Assembly (NCBI RefSeq): GCF_011694815.1
Contig: NZ_CP050177.1
Coordinates: 1,612,001 to 1,676,000, forward strand
Length of the DNA stretch: 64,000 nucleotides
DNA from: Streptomyces liangshanensis
GTDB taxonomy: Bacteria; Actinomycetota; Actinomycetes; Streptomycetales; Streptomycetaceae
Reading direction: 5' to 3'
The translations under genes were made by a program, and so were the position numbers. Below are positions 10,150 to 19,154 of this stretch, piece after piece (within the stretch, counting starts at the first letter, position 1; each line of letters starts with the position of its first letter). The notes under the pieces are model-generated. The model had not been told where the DNA came from. It was given only the letters and a program-made list of their open reading frames with translations, and ran no database searches.

Positions 10150-10194
10150 CGGTCCGTCCGTGCCTCCTGATCCCCCTCCCGAAAGGACCATGGA

Positions 10195-11334
10195 ATGCCC
10201 CCACAGCGAGAGGCGGGCGCCCCGCGGGGACCCGCCTCGCGTCAGGCGCAGGTACGTGTCGCGGTCGCCCTGCCGGCCTCGGCCGGGGACCCGGGTGAGG
10301 CCCTGGTCCCCGAGCGCCCAGGGCCCGCGGCGTCCCCGGCGGAGCCCGCCGGACCGCCTACGGGCCCGGGTACGCGCGCGGAATCCCCCGCCGCGCCCGG
10401 CGCGGCCACCGCCGCCGCGACCACCGGGTCCCCCGGCACCGCCCCGGCCGCCGCGCGGCCGACCGGCGCCGCCACGGCCCCGGCGCGAACCGCCGAACCG
10501 GAGGGAGCGGCCGCCTCCGCCACCGCATCCAGCACCACCGCACCCACCGTCGCCGTGCCCTCCCCCGCCGCACCCACCGCCGCCGCGCACGCCGGGGCGG
10601 CCCCACCGCCCGAAGGCCCGTCCGCCTCGGGCGAGCCCGGCCCCGGACAGCCCAAGAAGCAGATGCTCGCCGCCGCCGCGCTCGTCGGGGCCGTACTCCT
10701 CGCCGTACCGTTCCTCGTCCTGCGCGACGGGGACCAGGAGACGGCCGCGCAGACCGTGCCCGAAGCGGCCGGCACGGTGCTGGAAGCGGCGCCGCAGGAC
10801 ACGAGGACGAGCGACTACACCCCCAGCAGCCCCTCGCCCTCGCCGAGTCCCACGGCGTCCGCGACCGTACGCGAGAAGAAGGCGGCTCCCCCGCCCCCGG
10901 TGGCCGACCCCACGACCGAGGCCCCGGAGACACCGAAGGCCTCCGAGAAGCCGGCCCCGCCCAAGCCCTCGGTGAAGCCGTCCCCGAAGCCGACCAAGGC
11001 GGTGGCGTGGACGCGCACGACGGTCACCGGGGGGAGCAAGATCATGACTGGGCAGTCCTGGGCGACGAACCGGATCAGCCTGATCATCCAGCCGGACGGC
11101 AACCTGGTCGTCTACAACGAGGACGACCGGCCCACCTGGGCGGCCATGACCTTCGGCAGCGGCCACACCGCGGAGTTCCAGACCGACGGCAACCTGGTCG
11201 TCCACAACGCCGACGACCGTCCGATCTGGGCCTCGAACACCTACGGCCACCCGAGCGCGAAGCTGGTCCTCCAGGAGGACGGCAACGTCGTCATCCTGGA
11301 CGGCGACACCCGGCTGTGGGCCATCCACGGCTGA
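10195..11334 (+). CDS. Single-pass membrane protein with extracellular bulb-type (mannose-binding) lectin domain
   Basis: 379 residues. ATG 10195 is preferred over the out-of-frame ATG at 10190 because GAAAGGA (10181-10187) is 7 bases away. The first ~150 residues are a low-complexity Ala/Pro/Thr-rich segment without a signal peptide. One membrane helix follows (about 155-177, MLAAAALVGAVLLAVPFLVL), then a Ser/Pro/Lys-rich linker, then a C-terminal B-lectin domain (about 275-379). The lectin has three sugar-site motifs: QPDGNLVVY (complete QxDxNxVxY), QTDGNLVVH and QEDGNVVIL (last position altered). Topology is cytoplasm to membrane to cell wall, with the lectin outside. It lies 45 bases downstream of the beta-helix/AAA gene on the same strand and is probably co-transcribed, suggesting a cell-surface or glycan-binding accessory to the type VII locus. 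Confidence 0.85.
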   Translation: MPPQREAGAPRGPASRQAQVRVAVALPASAGDPGEALVPERPGPAASPAEPAGPPTGPGTRAESPAAPGAATAAATTGSPGTAPAAARPTGAATAPARTAEPEGAAASATASSTTAPTVAVPSPAAPTAAAHAGAAPPPEGPSASGEPGPGQPKKQMLAAAALVGAVLLAVPFLVLRDGDQETAAQTVPEAAGTVLEAAPQDTRTSDYTPSSPSPSPSPTASATVREKKAAPPPPVADPTTEAPETPKASEKPAPPKPSVKPSPKPTKAVAWTRTTVTGGSKIMTGQSWATNRISLIIQPDGNLVVYNEDDRPTWAAMTFGSGHTAEFQTDGNLVVHNADDRPIWASNTYGHPSAKLVLQEDGNVVILDGDTRLWAIHG

Positions 11335-11346
11335 CCCGCCCCCGGC

Positions 11347-11371
11347 CCGGCCCGGCGAAAGGCCGGGCCGG
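11347..11371. terminator. Hairpin terminator between lectin gene and hemQ
   Basis: A perfect 10-base-pair GC stem (11347-11356 with 11362-11371) with a GAAAG loop lies between two convergent genes. It has no U-tract, as usual in Streptomyces, and can serve both directions. Confidence 0.7.
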
Positions 11372-11401
11372 ATACCGGGCCAGGGACCGGGGCGGCGGTC
11401 C

Positions 11402-12118
11402 CTACGCCAGCCCGGCGACCAGGTCCGCGACGGACCTGCGCCGCCCGGTGTAGAACGGCACCTCCTCGCGGACGTACAGCCGGGCCTTGGAGGCGCGGAG
11501 GTGCCGCATCAGGTCGACGATGCGGTACAGCTCGTCGGCCTCGAAGGCGAGGATCCACTCGTAGTCGCCGAGCGAGAACGACGCGACGGTGTTCGCGCGG
11601 ACGTCCGGGAAGCCACGCGCCATCTTGCCGTGGTCCGCGAGCATCTGGCGGCGCTCCTCGTCCGGCAGCAGGTACCAGTCGTAGGAGCGGACGAAGGGGT
11701 AGACGCTGACGTAGTCGCGGGGCGTCTCGTCGGCGAGGAACGCCGGGACGTGCGACTTGTTGAACTCGGCGGGGCGGTGCAGCGCCATGTTCGACCACAC
11801 CGGCTCCAGCGCCCGGCCGAGCCGGGTGCGGCGGAAGCGGTTGTACGCGTCCTGGAGTTCGTCGGCGGTCTCGGCGTGCCACCAGATCATGACGTCGGCG
11901 TCGGCGCGCAGCCCCGACACGTCGTACGTGCCGCGTACCGTCACGTCCTTGGCGTCGAGCTGGTCGAACAGCTCCTGGACCTCCTCTGCGTACCCGCCCC
12001 GGTCCTCGGGCAGCGCCTCGCGCAGCTTGAAGACGGACCACAGGGTGTAGCGGATGACCTCGTTGAGGTCCTTCGCCTTCTTGCCGGCGTTCGGCGTCTT
12101 GTCTGGTGCAGCAGTCAT
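11402..12118 (-). CDS. hemQ: Coproheme decarboxylase HemQ (ChdC)
   Basis: Final enzyme of the coproporphyrin-dependent heme pathway of Gram-positive bacteria; it uses peroxide to decarboxylate iron-coproporphyrin III to heme b. The 238-residue product has the chlorite-dismutase-like fold signature: YTLWSVFKL near the N-terminus, DVMIWWHAE in the first half, and the conserved [13 protein letters not shown] block (about 140-152), whose tyrosines include the radical-forming residue in actinobacterial enzymes. Its start (ATG 12118) lies 4 bases after the stop of hemY, so the two are translationally close-coupled in one operon. Length matches the family. Confidence 0.94.
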   Translation of the reverse strand: MTAAPDKTPNAGKKAKDLNEVIRYTLWSVFKLREALPEDRGGYAEEVQELFDQLDAKDVTVRGTYDVSGLRADADVMIWWHAETADELQDAYNRFRRTRLGRALEPVWSNMALHRPAEFNKSHVPAFLADETPRDYVSVYPFVRSYDWYLLPDEERRQMLADHGKMARGFPDVRANTVASFSLGDYEWILAFEADELYRIVDLMRHLRASKARLYVREEVPFYTGRRRSVADLVAGLA

Positions 12119-12122
12119 GCGG

Positions 12123-13565
12123 CTATTCTCCCGCGCCCCGTCCGGTGCCCCGCGCCAGGGTCGACGTGGCGATGATCTCGTCGGCGGCGCGCCGGGCGCT
12201 CGCGACGCAGGCGGGGATGCCGACGCCGTCGTAGGCCGCGCCGCAGACCCGCAGGCCGGGGAGTTCGGCGACGGCGGCGCGGACGCGCTCGACGCGGGCC
12301 TGGTGGCCGACGGGGTACTGGGGCAGGCCGCCGATCCACCGGGTCACCTCGCTCGCCACCGGCTTCGCGTCGAGCCCGGTCGCCTCGCCGAGGTCGCGCA
12401 GGGACACGTCGACCAGGTCGGCGTCGTCGCGGTGCAGGTGTTCCTCCTCGCCGTACCGGCCGATGGAGGTGCGCAGGAGGAACAGGTCGGGCGCGGCGTC
12501 GGCGACCCAGCCCCACTTGCGGGTGGAGAAGGTGGACGCCTTGATGGTGAGGCCGTCGACGGGCGGTACGAGGAAGCCGCTGCCCTCGGGCATCCCGGCG
12601 AGTTCGTCCCGCCGGAAGGCCAGGGTGACCAGCGCCATCGAGGCGTACTCGACGGCGGCCAACTCGGCGGACGCGGCGGGTGATTCGGCGGCGAGCAGCG
12701 TGGCGGCGGACCACGCGGGGGTCGCCAGGACCACCCCGTCGGCGGTCAGGACGCCGGTGCCGGTACGGATCCGCCAGCCGTCGGGCGTCCTGCCGAGGCC
12801 GAGGACGGGGGTGTCGAGCAGGATCTCGCCCCCGCCGGCCCGCACGGCGTCGGCGACGGCCCCGGGCAGGGTGCCCACTCCCCCGGCGAGGCCCGCGAAG
12901 ACCGCGCCGGAGCGCGGGTCCCTGGCCGCCTTCGCCTGGAGGTCGCGGACGCCGGCGAGCAGCGAGTCGTGCGTACGGACGGCGGCGAAGAGCTGCGGTA
13001 CGGCGGCCTTCATGGAGATGCGGTACGCGTCGCCCGCGTAGACCCCGCCGAGCAGGGGCTCCACCAGCCGGTCCACGACCTCGCGGCCGAGGCGTTCGGC
13101 GACGTACTCCCCGACGGACACGTCGTCCCCGACCTCGGTGGGCGCGAGGTCCGGTTCCCGGGCGATCCGGGCGAGGCCCTCGTCGGAGAGGAGGCCGGCG
13201 AGGGCGGCGGCGTCGCCGGGCACGCCCATGACGTGGCCCTTGGGCATCGGCCGCAGCGCGCCCCTGGTCCACACCGAGGCGCCGCCGGCGGTCGGCGGCT
13301 GGAGCCGGCCGCCGAGCCCCACCTCCTCCGCGAGGCCGACGGCCTCGGGCCGGCGCGCGAGCATGGACTCGGCGCCGAGGTCGACGGCGACGCCCTCGAT
13401 CTCGCCCGTGAGGAGCTTCCCGCCGAGGCGCCCGGAGCCTTCGAGCAGCGTCACCGCGACGCCCGCGCCGAGCAGCCGGTGTGCGGCGGCGAGACCGGCG
13501 ATGCCGCCGCCGATGACCACGACCCGGCCGGTGTGTGTGCTGACGTGCTGCGCGTTCGACTCCAT
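12123..13565 (-). CDS. hemY: Coproporphyrinogen III oxidase (HemY/CgoX type)
   Basis: FAD-dependent oxidase converting coproporphyrinogen III to coproporphyrin III in the Gram-positive heme branch (historically named protoporphyrinogen oxidase, HemG/HemY). The 480-residue protein has an N-terminal dinucleotide fold [17 protein letters not shown] (about 14-30), then the [12 protein letters not shown] stretch that binds FAD, and a C-terminal FAD motif [19 protein letters not shown]. No membrane helix is obvious, fitting the soluble Gram-positive class. It is co-transcribed with hemQ just downstream. ATG 13565 was chosen because homologs begin shortly before the GGGIAGL motif. Confidence 0.93.
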   Translation of the reverse strand: MESNAQHVSTHTGRVVVIGGGIAGLAAAHRLLGAGVAVTLLEGSGRLGGKLLTGEIEGVAVDLGAESMLARRPEAVGLAEEVGLGGRLQPPTAGGASVWTRGALRPMPKGHVMGVPGDAAALAGLLSDEGLARIAREPDLAPTEVGDDVSVGEYVAERLGREVVDRLVEPLLGGVYAGDAYRISMKAAVPQLFAAVRTHDSLLAGVRDLQAKAARDPRSGAVFAGLAGGVGTLPGAVADAVRAGGGEILLDTPVLGLGRTPDGWRIRTGTGVLTADGVVLATPAWSAATLLAAESPAASAELAAVEYASMALVTLAFRRDELAGMPEGSGFLVPPVDGLTIKASTFSTRKWGWVADAAPDLFLLRTSIGRYGEEEHLHRDDADLVDVSLRDLGEATGLDAKPVASEVTRWIGGLPQYPVGHQARVERVRAAVAELPGLRVCGAAYDGVGIPACVASARRAADEIIATSTLARGTGRGAGE

Positions 13566-13690
13566 GGGCCCACTCTCTCAAACCCGTAACGAGTCCCGAC
13601 CGTGACCTCTTCGGGACCACGAAAGGGAAACCCGTACCCCACCCCGTTCCGTCGAACCCGCAGTACTCGTGAATGATCCAGGGGGGTCTC

Positions 13691-14740
13691 ATGCGGAAGA
13701 TGTCCGCACTCGCGGCGGCACTGCTCACCGTCTCACTCGCACTCGCCGGATGCGGCGCGGGCGGCGGGAACGACCTGATGTCGCAGTCGAAGTCCGACGA
13801 CGGGGGGCAGGCCGCCGACCGGCCGGGGCCCGGTGGGGAGGGCGCCGTCGCGGAAGCTCCGGCCACGGCGGCGAAGGATCCGGGGAACGCGGTGCCCGCC
13901 GTGACCCATGTCATCAGGACCGCGCAGCTCGCCGTGGAGGTCAAGGACGCCCGGAAGGCGCTCGCGACGGCCCGTTCGGTGGTGCTGGGGGCCGGCGGTC
14001 TGGTCGAGAAGGAGTCCACGGAGCGGGTCGAGGACGACCACGTGTCGACGACGGTCGTGCTGCGGGTGCCGCAGGAGGCGTACGACGGCGTGCTGCGCGA
14101 ACTGGCCGGGACCGGGAAGCTGTTGTCCCGTACGGCGAGCGCGAAGGACGTCACCGACGAGGTGGTCGACGTCGAGAGCCGGGTCGCCTCGCAGCGCGTG
14201 AGTGTGGCGCGCGTACGGGAGTTGATGGACCAGGCGACGAAGCTGAGCGATGTGGTGCAGCTGGAGGGGGAGTTGAGCCGCCGTCAGGCGGATCTGGAGT
14301 CGCTGCTCGCCCGGCAGTCGTCGCTGAAGAACCGTACGACGCTGGCGACCGTCACGCTCGACCTCACCGAGGTCCCGCTGGAGAAGGGGGACGGCTCGGA
14401 CGACGACCCGACGTTCCTGGACGCGCTGGGCGGCGGCTGGGACGCGTTCGTGTCGACCCTGCGCTGGGTGGCCGTGGCGATCGGGGCGGTGGCGCCGTTC
14501 GCCGCCGCGCTGGCCGTGCTCTACGCGCTGTGGCGTCTGGTACGCGGCAGGCTGCGGCGTCCCGCCCCGGCCACCGTCCCCGCCCAGGCGACCGCGCGGC
14601 CCGCCCCGGCCGCGCAGCCCGCTCCGGTCCCTCCGGCCGCGCGGCCCGCTCCGACGCAGGAGCAGGAGCAGGCCCCGGCCTCCGCCCCGGCCCCGGCCCC
14701 GGCCACCGACGGGCAGGAAGGGCCCCGCGAGCGGGAGTGA
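13691..14740 (+). CDS. DUF4349 lipoprotein, membrane-anchored with coiled coil
   Basis: 349 residues from ATG 13691, which has AGGGGG 4-10 bases upstream; another in-frame ATG lies at 13673 but lacks a ribosome site. A signal peptide ends in the lipobox LALAGC (Cys21). The middle (about 70-235) is the DUF4349 domain: two alpha/beta halves (THVIRTAQLAVEV; STTVVLRVPQEAYD) separated from a helical coiled coil rich in Val/Arg/Glu/Leu (about 160-205), ending in TTLATVTLDLTEV. A membrane helix follows (about 255-285) and a Pro/Ala/Gln-rich cytoplasmic tail. The protein is therefore probably tethered at both ends. The molecular function of the family is unknown. Confidence 0.88.
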   Translation: MRKMSALAAALLTVSLALAGCGAGGGNDLMSQSKSDDGGQAADRPGPGGEGAVAEAPATAAKDPGNAVPAVTHVIRTAQLAVEVKDARKALATARSVVLGAGGLVEKESTERVEDDHVSTTVVLRVPQEAYDGVLRELAGTGKLLSRTASAKDVTDEVVDVESRVASQRVSVARVRELMDQATKLSDVVQLEGELSRRQADLESLLARQSSLKNRTTLATVTLDLTEVPLEKGDGSDDDPTFLDALGGGWDAFVSTLRWVAVAIGAVAPFAAALAVLYALWRLVRGRLRRPAPATVPAQATARPAPAAQPAPVPPAARPAPTQEQEQAPASAPAPAPATDGQEGPRERE

Positions 14741-14803
14741 CCCACCGCGCCCGCGTAGCGTTCCGTCGCGGAAGCGCGGAAGACGGAACGGAAGGTCGGG
14801 CGC

Positions 14804-16183
14804 ATGGCAGCGGAACGCATGGTGGTCATCGGCGGCGACGCGGCGGGCATGTCCGCCGCGTCGCAGGCCCGCAGGCTCAAGGGGCCGGACCGGCTGGAGA
14901 TCACCGCCTTCGAACGCGGCCACTTCACCTCGTACTCCGCGTGCGGGATCCCGTATTGGGTGAGCGGTGACGTGTCGGGTCCGGACGCCCTGATCGCGCG
15001 CACGCCCGAGGAGCACCGCGAGCGCGCGATCGACCTGCGGACCCGCACGGAGGTGGTGGAGATCGACGTGCCCGGCGGGCGGGTGCGGGCGCGTGACCTC
15101 GCGACCGGTACGGAGAGCTGGACCGGCTACGACCACCTGGTCATCGGCACGGGCGCGCGCCCCGTCAGGCCGCCGCTGCCCGGCATCGACGCGCCGGGCG
15201 TGTACGGCGTGCAGACCCTCGACGACGGTCAGGCGCTGCTGGACACCCTGGCCGGCCGGGACGGCGGGCGGGCGGTGGTGGTCGGGGCCGGGTACATCGG
15301 GGTCGAGATGGCCGAGGCGCTCCTCAGGCGCGGCTACGAGGTCACCGTCGTCCACCGCGACGACGAGCCGATGGCGACGCTCGACCCGGACATGGGACGG
15401 CTCGTGCGCACGGCGATGGACGGCCTGGGCATCACCACCGTCGGCGGCGCCACCCTCACCGCGATCCTCACCGGCGAGGACGGCCGGGCGCGCGCGGTGG
15501 CCACCGAGGACGCCACGTACCCCGCCGACCTGGTCATCCTCGGCATGGGTGTCCGTCCCGAGACGACGCTCGCCCGGGCGGCGGGACTGCCGCTCGGCGC
15601 GTACGGCGGGCTGCTCACCGACCTGTCGATGCGGGTGCGCGGTCACGAGAACGTCTGGGCGGGCGGCGACTGCGTCGAGGTGCTCGACCTGGTCTCGGGC
15701 GCGACCCGGCACCTCGCGCTCGGCACCCACGCGAACAAGCACGGCCAGGTCATCGGGGCGAACGTGGGCGGCGGGTACGCGACGTTCCCCGGCGTGGTGG
15801 GCACGGCCGTCAGCAAGGTCTGCGACCTGGAGATCGCGCGGACGGGCCTGCGGGAGAAGGACGCGCGCCGGGCGGGGCTGCGCTTCGTCACCGCGACCGT
15901 CGAGTCCACCGACAGCGCCGGCTACTACCCGGGCGCCACCCCGATGACGGTGAAGATGCTCGCGGAGCGCCGTACGGGACGGCTCCTGGGCACGCAGATC
16001 GTCGGCCGCCGCGGCGCGGCGAAGCGGGTGGACATCGCGGCGGTGGCCCTGACCGCGGGCATGACGGTGGAGCGGATGACCACCCTGGACCTCGGCTACG
16101 CGCCGCCGTTCTCCCCGGTCTGGGACCCGGTCCTGGTCGCCGCCCGCAAGGCCGTGACGGCGGTGCGCGCGGCGGGCATGTGA
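14804..16183 (+). CDS. FAD-dependent CoA-disulfide reductase / NADH oxidase-like flavoprotein
   Basis: 459-residue pyridine nucleotide-disulfide oxidoreductase. Visible parts: FAD Rossmann motif MVVIGGDAAGMSAASQA (about 6-22); a single redox cysteine in SYSACGIPYWVSG (near residue 48), the position used by CoA-disulfide reductase and NADH oxidase/peroxidase rather than the CxxxxC of glutathione reductase; an NAD(P) motif VVVGAGYIGVEMAEAL; the second FAD motif VWAGGDCVEV; and a C-terminal dimerisation domain with GRLLGTQIVG and the YAPPFSPVWDP signature. It probably reduces a low-molecular-weight thiol disulfide or dioxygen using NAD(P)H. It follows the lipoprotein gene by 63 bases and may share its transcript. 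Confidence 0.88.
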   Translation: MAAERMVVIGGDAAGMSAASQARRLKGPDRLEITAFERGHFTSYSACGIPYWVSGDVSGPDALIARTPEEHRERAIDLRTRTEVVEIDVPGGRVRARDLATGTESWTGYDHLVIGTGARPVRPPLPGIDAPGVYGVQTLDDGQALLDTLAGRDGGRAVVVGAGYIGVEMAEALLRRGYEVTVVHRDDEPMATLDPDMGRLVRTAMDGLGITTVGGATLTAILTGEDGRARAVATEDATYPADLVILGMGVRPETTLARAAGLPLGAYGGLLTDLSMRVRGHENVWAGGDCVEVLDLVSGATRHLALGTHANKHGQVIGANVGGGYATFPGVVGTAVSKVCDLEIARTGLREKDARRAGLRFVTATVESTDSAGYYPGATPMTVKMLAERRTGRLLGTQIVGRRGAAKRVDIAAVALTAGMTVERMTTLDLGYAPPFSPVWDPVLVAARKAVTAVRAAGM

Positions 16184-16208
16184 CCGGGCCCCCGGGGGGG
16201 GCGCCGGC

Positions 16209-17270
16209 TCAGCGGGCGGTCTGGGTGTGCACGTAGTCGACGAGGCGGGTCAGGGAGTCCGGGTCGGTGCTCGGCATGACGCCGTGGCCCAGGTTGAAGA
16301 CGTGGCCCTCCAGGCCCGCCGCGGCGTCCAGCACCTCGCGCGCCTTGGTCTCGACCACCTCGGTGGGGGCGAAGAGCACGGTCGGGTCCAGGTTGCCCTG
16401 GAGCGCCTTGCCGGGACCGACCCGGCGGGCCGCCTCGTCCAGCGGGACGCGCCAGTCGACGCCGACGACGTCCGCGCCCGCCTCGCCCATCAGGCCGAGG
16501 AGTTCGCCGGTGCCGACCCCGAAGTGGATGCGCGGCACCCCGTACGGGGCGACCGCCTCGAAGACCTTCACCGACGCCGGCATGACGTAGCGGCGGTAGT
16601 CCTTGGGGGCGAGCGCCCCGGCCCAGGAGTCGAAGACCTGGACGGCGCTCGCGCCCGCCTCGATCTGGACCTTCAGGAAGGCACTCGTGATGGCCGCGAG
16701 GCGGTCGACGAGGTCGGCCCAGAGGTCCGGGTCGCCGTACATCATGGCCTTCGTGCGCTCGTACGTACGGGAGGGGCCGCCCTCGATGAGGTAGCTGGCG
16801 AGCGTGAAGGGCGCGCCCGCGAAGCCGATGAGCGGGGTGTCCCCCAGCTCGGCCGTGAGCAGGCCGATCGCCTCCGTGACGTACGACACGTCCTCGGGGG
16901 TGAGGTCGCGCAGCCGCGCGAGGTCGGCGCGGGTCCTGATCGGGTCGGCGATGACCGGGCCGACCCCGGGCTTGATGTCCAGGTCGATGCCGATGGCCTT
17001 GAGCGGGACGACGATGTCGCTGTAGTAGACCGCGGCGTCGACCTGGTGGCGCCGTACCGGCTGGAGGGTGATCTCCGCCACCAACTCCGGGCGGGTGCAG
17101 GACTCCAGCATCGGGATGCCCTCGCGCGCCTTGAGGAACTCGGGCAGCGAGCGGCCCGCCTGGCGCATGAACCAGACCGGCGTGTGCGGCACGGGTTCGC
17201 GTCTGCACGCCTTCATAAAGGCGGAGTCGTACGTCGTCGGCTGCTGGCCCGAGGGGCGTTCCATGGCGCT
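16209..17270 (-). CDS. hemE: Uroporphyrinogen III decarboxylase
   Basis: Decarboxylates the four acetate side chains of uroporphyrinogen III to give coproporphyrinogen III, the substrate of HemY encoded upstream in this window. The 353-residue protein (from GTG 17270; ATG 17264 two codons later is equally possible, neither has a strong ribosome site) contains the N-terminal signature [15 protein letters not shown] with the substrate-binding arginines, the [13 protein letters not shown] strand with the catalytic Asp, [17 protein letters not shown], and [14 protein letters not shown] near the C-terminus. It is on the same strand as hemY-hemQ but separated from them by two opposite-strand genes. 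Confidence 0.95.
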   Translation of the reverse strand, partial: SAMERPSGQQPTTYDSAFMKACRREPVPHTPVWFMRQAGRSLPEFLKAREGIPMLESCTRPELVAEITLQPVRRHQVDAAVYYSDIVVPLKAIGIDLDIKPGVGPVIADPIRTRADLARLRDLTPEDVSYVTEAIGLLTAELGDTPLIGFAGAPFTLASYLIEGGPSRTYERTKAMMYGDPDLWADLVDRLAAITSAFLKVQIEAGASAVQVFDSWAGALAPKDYRRYVMPASVKVFEAVAPYGVPRIHFGVGTGELLGLMGEAGADVVGVDWRVPLDEAARRVGPGKALQGNLDPTVLFAPTEVVETKAREVLDAAAGLEGHVFNLGHGVMPSTDPDSLTRLVDYVHTQTAR

Positions 17271-17364
17271 CACGACCAGAATCTTCGCATGTACGGGTAA
17301 GCCGCGGGCCCGGCCCGGGTGTCCCTCCCCGCACGCGGCCCCCGTTCCGCCTACTCTTCCCCGC

Positions 17365-18054
17365 ATGGCTGCGGCTCAGGGACAGTTTTCCGATCATTCC
17401 AACGGCACCGAGGGAACGGGGGGCAGGGACGGGGAAGGGGAGGGGGACGGCGTTCCGCGGGCCTTCCGGCAGGCGGTCGAGGCACTGCGGACGGCACGGC
17501 TGCGTCCCGAGATCGAGATCGACCCGACCCCGCCGCCGAAGCGGCTGGCCCCGCACGCGTACGCCTTGGAGGCGGCGGTCGTCGACGGGGAGGACGACCT
17601 CGCGGACGGCAGGCTGGTGCTGCTCCACGACCCGTCGGGGCACGACGCGTGGCAGGGGACGTTCCGGCTGGTGACGCTGGTACGGGCGGAGCTGGAGCCG
17701 GAGATGGCGGCGGACCCGCTGCTCCCCGAGGTGTGCTGGTCGTGGCTGACCGGGGCGCTGGAGGCGCGGGGGCTGTCGTACGGGGAGGCGAGCGGCACGG
17801 TCACCCGTGCGGGGTCGCACTACTTCGGCGGGCTCTCGGAGCGCAGGCCCGCGACGCAGATCGAGATCCGGGCGTCCTGGACACCGCGGGAGGGCCGGGG
17901 CGGGGTGCCGGACACCGCGGCGCACCTGGCGGGCTGGTGCGATCTGCTGTGCCAGCTCGCGGGGTTGCCCCCGGTAGGGCCTGGACCGGCCCACGGAGGG
18001 CCGGACGCGGGCGTGGTGTCCCTTCCCCAGCGGCGCGGCCCCCAGGTCTCCTGA
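17365..18054 (+). CDS. DUF3000 family protein
   Basis: 229 residues from ATG 17365. After a Gly/Glu/Asp-rich N-terminus (about 1-32) comes a compact domain: [20 protein letters not shown], then [50 protein letters not shown] and [20 protein letters not shown]. It matches the actinobacterial DUF3000 family, which is conserved beside hemE but has no known function. It has no signal peptide or membrane segment, so it is probably cytosolic. It diverges from hemE with 94 bases between the starts. Confidence 0.82.
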   Translation: MAAAQGQFSDHSNGTEGTGGRDGEGEGDGVPRAFRQAVEALRTARLRPEIEIDPTPPPKRLAPHAYALEAAVVDGEDDLADGRLVLLHDPSGHDAWQGTFRLVTLVRAELEPEMAADPLLPEVCWSWLTGALEARGLSYGEASGTVTRAGSHYFGGLSERRPATQIEIRASWTPREGRGGVPDTAAHLAGWCDLLCQLAGLPPVGPGPAHGGPDAGVVSLPQRRGPQVS

Positions 18055-18084
18055 CGCCCCCTCAGCACGGCTACGCCGCACGCC

Positions 18085-18123
18085 CCGAAGGCCTCCCCGG
18101 ATCATCTCCGGGGAGGCCTTCGG
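18085..18123. terminator. Hairpin terminator after the DUF3000 gene
   Basis: A perfect 17-base-pair stem (18085-18101 with 18107-18123) around a TCATC loop, 30 bases after the DUF3000 stop. No U-run follows. Confidence 0.8.
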
Positions 18124-18171
18124 CGACTGACCACTCGTAGGATGATCGATCACGTATCCGAATTGCCCGAA

Positions 18172-18199
18172 TTGTTACTCACCAAATCGTGATCATTCT
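18172..18199 (+). promoter_or_regulatory. Possible promoter of the response regulator gene
   Basis: In a locally AT-rich stretch, TTGTTA (18172-18177) is followed 16 bases later by CATTCT (18194-18199), a weak -35/-10 pair. A 7-base inverted repeat GATCACG/CGTGATC (18148-18154, 18188-18194) overlaps it and could be an operator. Weak evidence. Confidence 0.3.
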
Positions 18200-18314
18200 C
18201 TAAAGGCCGACGCGTTTGGTGCCGAAGAGGTGAATGACCCTTCAAGCACGGTTCGCCCCGGCTTCATCCCCAGCGCCGGAGACGTCCCGCACGCACCTTC
18301 CCCCAGGAGGCCTG

Positions 18315-18974
18315 GTGTCCGTTCTCCTCGAGCAGCCCGCAAGCCTGGTCGCCTACCGCCCGAACAAGCCGACGGCCATGGTCGTCGTGGCCGACCCGCG
18401 CGTCCGCTCCACCGTCACCCGCCACCTGTGGGCCCTTGGAGTCCGTGACGTCATCGAGGCGTCGTCCATCGCGGAGGCCCGTCCCCGCGTCGGCAACCCG
18501 CGCGACATCTGCGTGGCCGACGTCCACCTGCCCGACGGTTCCGGGCTGACCCTGCTCTCCGAGACCCGGGCCGCAGGCTGGCCCAACGGTCTCGCCCTGT
18601 CCGCCGCCGACGACATCGGCGCGGTGCGCAACGCCCTCGCGGGCGGCGTCAAGGGCTACGTCGTGACCGGTACGCGTACGAACATCGGCCACCCGACCCG
18701 TCCCGGCGCCGCGCCCATCGGCGCGGGACCGCGGATGCACCGCCGCCCCCCGGGCGCCCCGAGCCACCCGGGCGGCTACCGCGAGCTCTCCGGCCGTGAG
18801 GTCGAGGTGCTCAGACTCGTCGCCGAGGGCCAGTCCAACAAGGCCATCGGTGTCTCGATGGGCCTCTCGGCCCTGACCGTGAAGAGCCACCTCGCCCGTA
18901 TCGCGCGCAAGCTCGGCACGGGTGACCGGGCGGGGATGGTCGCCGTGGCCCTCCGTACCGGAATCATCCACTGA
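18315..18974 (+). CDS. Orphan response regulator, NarL/LuxR type, atypical receiver
   Basis: 219 residues from GTG 18315, with AGGAGG at 18305-18310; upstream in-frame codons read as non-coding. The N-terminal receiver-like domain (about 20-125) has VVVADPRVRS, the probable phosphoacceptor in CVADVHLPDGSGL, and GVKGYVVTG, where the conserved GYLxK lysine position is not occupied; only one residue of the usual acidic pair (VVADP) is present. A His/Pro/Arg-rich linker leads to a LuxR/GerE helix-turn-helix (about 160-219: LSGREVEVLRLVAEG, NKAIGVSMGLSALTVKSHLA). No sensor kinase gene is nearby. The family is strongly conserved in Streptomyces; its signal is unknown, and phosphorylation-independent control is plausible. 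Confidence 0.88.
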   Translation: MSVLLEQPASLVAYRPNKPTAMVVVADPRVRSTVTRHLWALGVRDVIEASSIAEARPRVGNPRDICVADVHLPDGSGLTLLSETRAAGWPNGLALSAADDIGAVRNALAGGVKGYVVTGTRTNIGHPTRPGAAPIGAGPRMHRRPPGAPSHPGGYRELSGREVEVLRLVAEGQSNKAIGVSMGLSALTVKSHLARIARKLGTGDRAGMVAVALRTGIIH

Positions 18975-19013
18975 CCCGTCCCCCCTTCCCCCTCCCGCTT
19001 CCCCGCTTCCCCC

Positions 19014-19061
19014 ACGCGGGCCGCCCGTCGACGGAACGTTCCGTCGACGGGCGGCCCGCGT
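19014..19061. terminator. 48-base perfect palindrome, probable terminator
   Basis: 24-base arms without any mismatch (19014-19037 with 19038-19061), each arm containing a GTCGAC block and ending GGAAC/GTTCC at the centre. It lies 40 bases after the response regulator stop and before the RNase D gene. As RNA it folds to a very stable hairpin; as DNA it could extrude a cruciform. No U-run follows. Confidence 0.75.
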
Positions 19062-19142
19062 TCAGCGCGTGTTCGGGACGTGTTTTCGCAGGTCATTCGA
19101 GTCTTGCTTCGAAAGTGCAGGTCAGGCGTTCGCGCGGGCGGA

Positions 19143-19148
19143 TACCCT
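19143..19148 (+). promoter_or_regulatory. Possible -10 box for a leaderless RNase D transcript
   Basis: TACCCT lies 6 bases before the GTG start at 19155 and no purine-rich ribosome site is present, the arrangement expected for leaderless mRNA in Streptomyces. The -35 region (about 19120-19125) is poor. Confidence 0.3.
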
Positions 19149-19154
19149 TGACAG

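Noticed and set aside
12115..14154. 679-codon minus-strand frame spanning hemY and the DUF4349 gene
   Set aside because: Antisense or out of frame to two well-supported genes; product is low-complexity.
16184..16208. Terminator hairpin between the flavoprotein gene and hemE
   Set aside because: Only a run of C then G; no clear stem longer than 5 base pairs.
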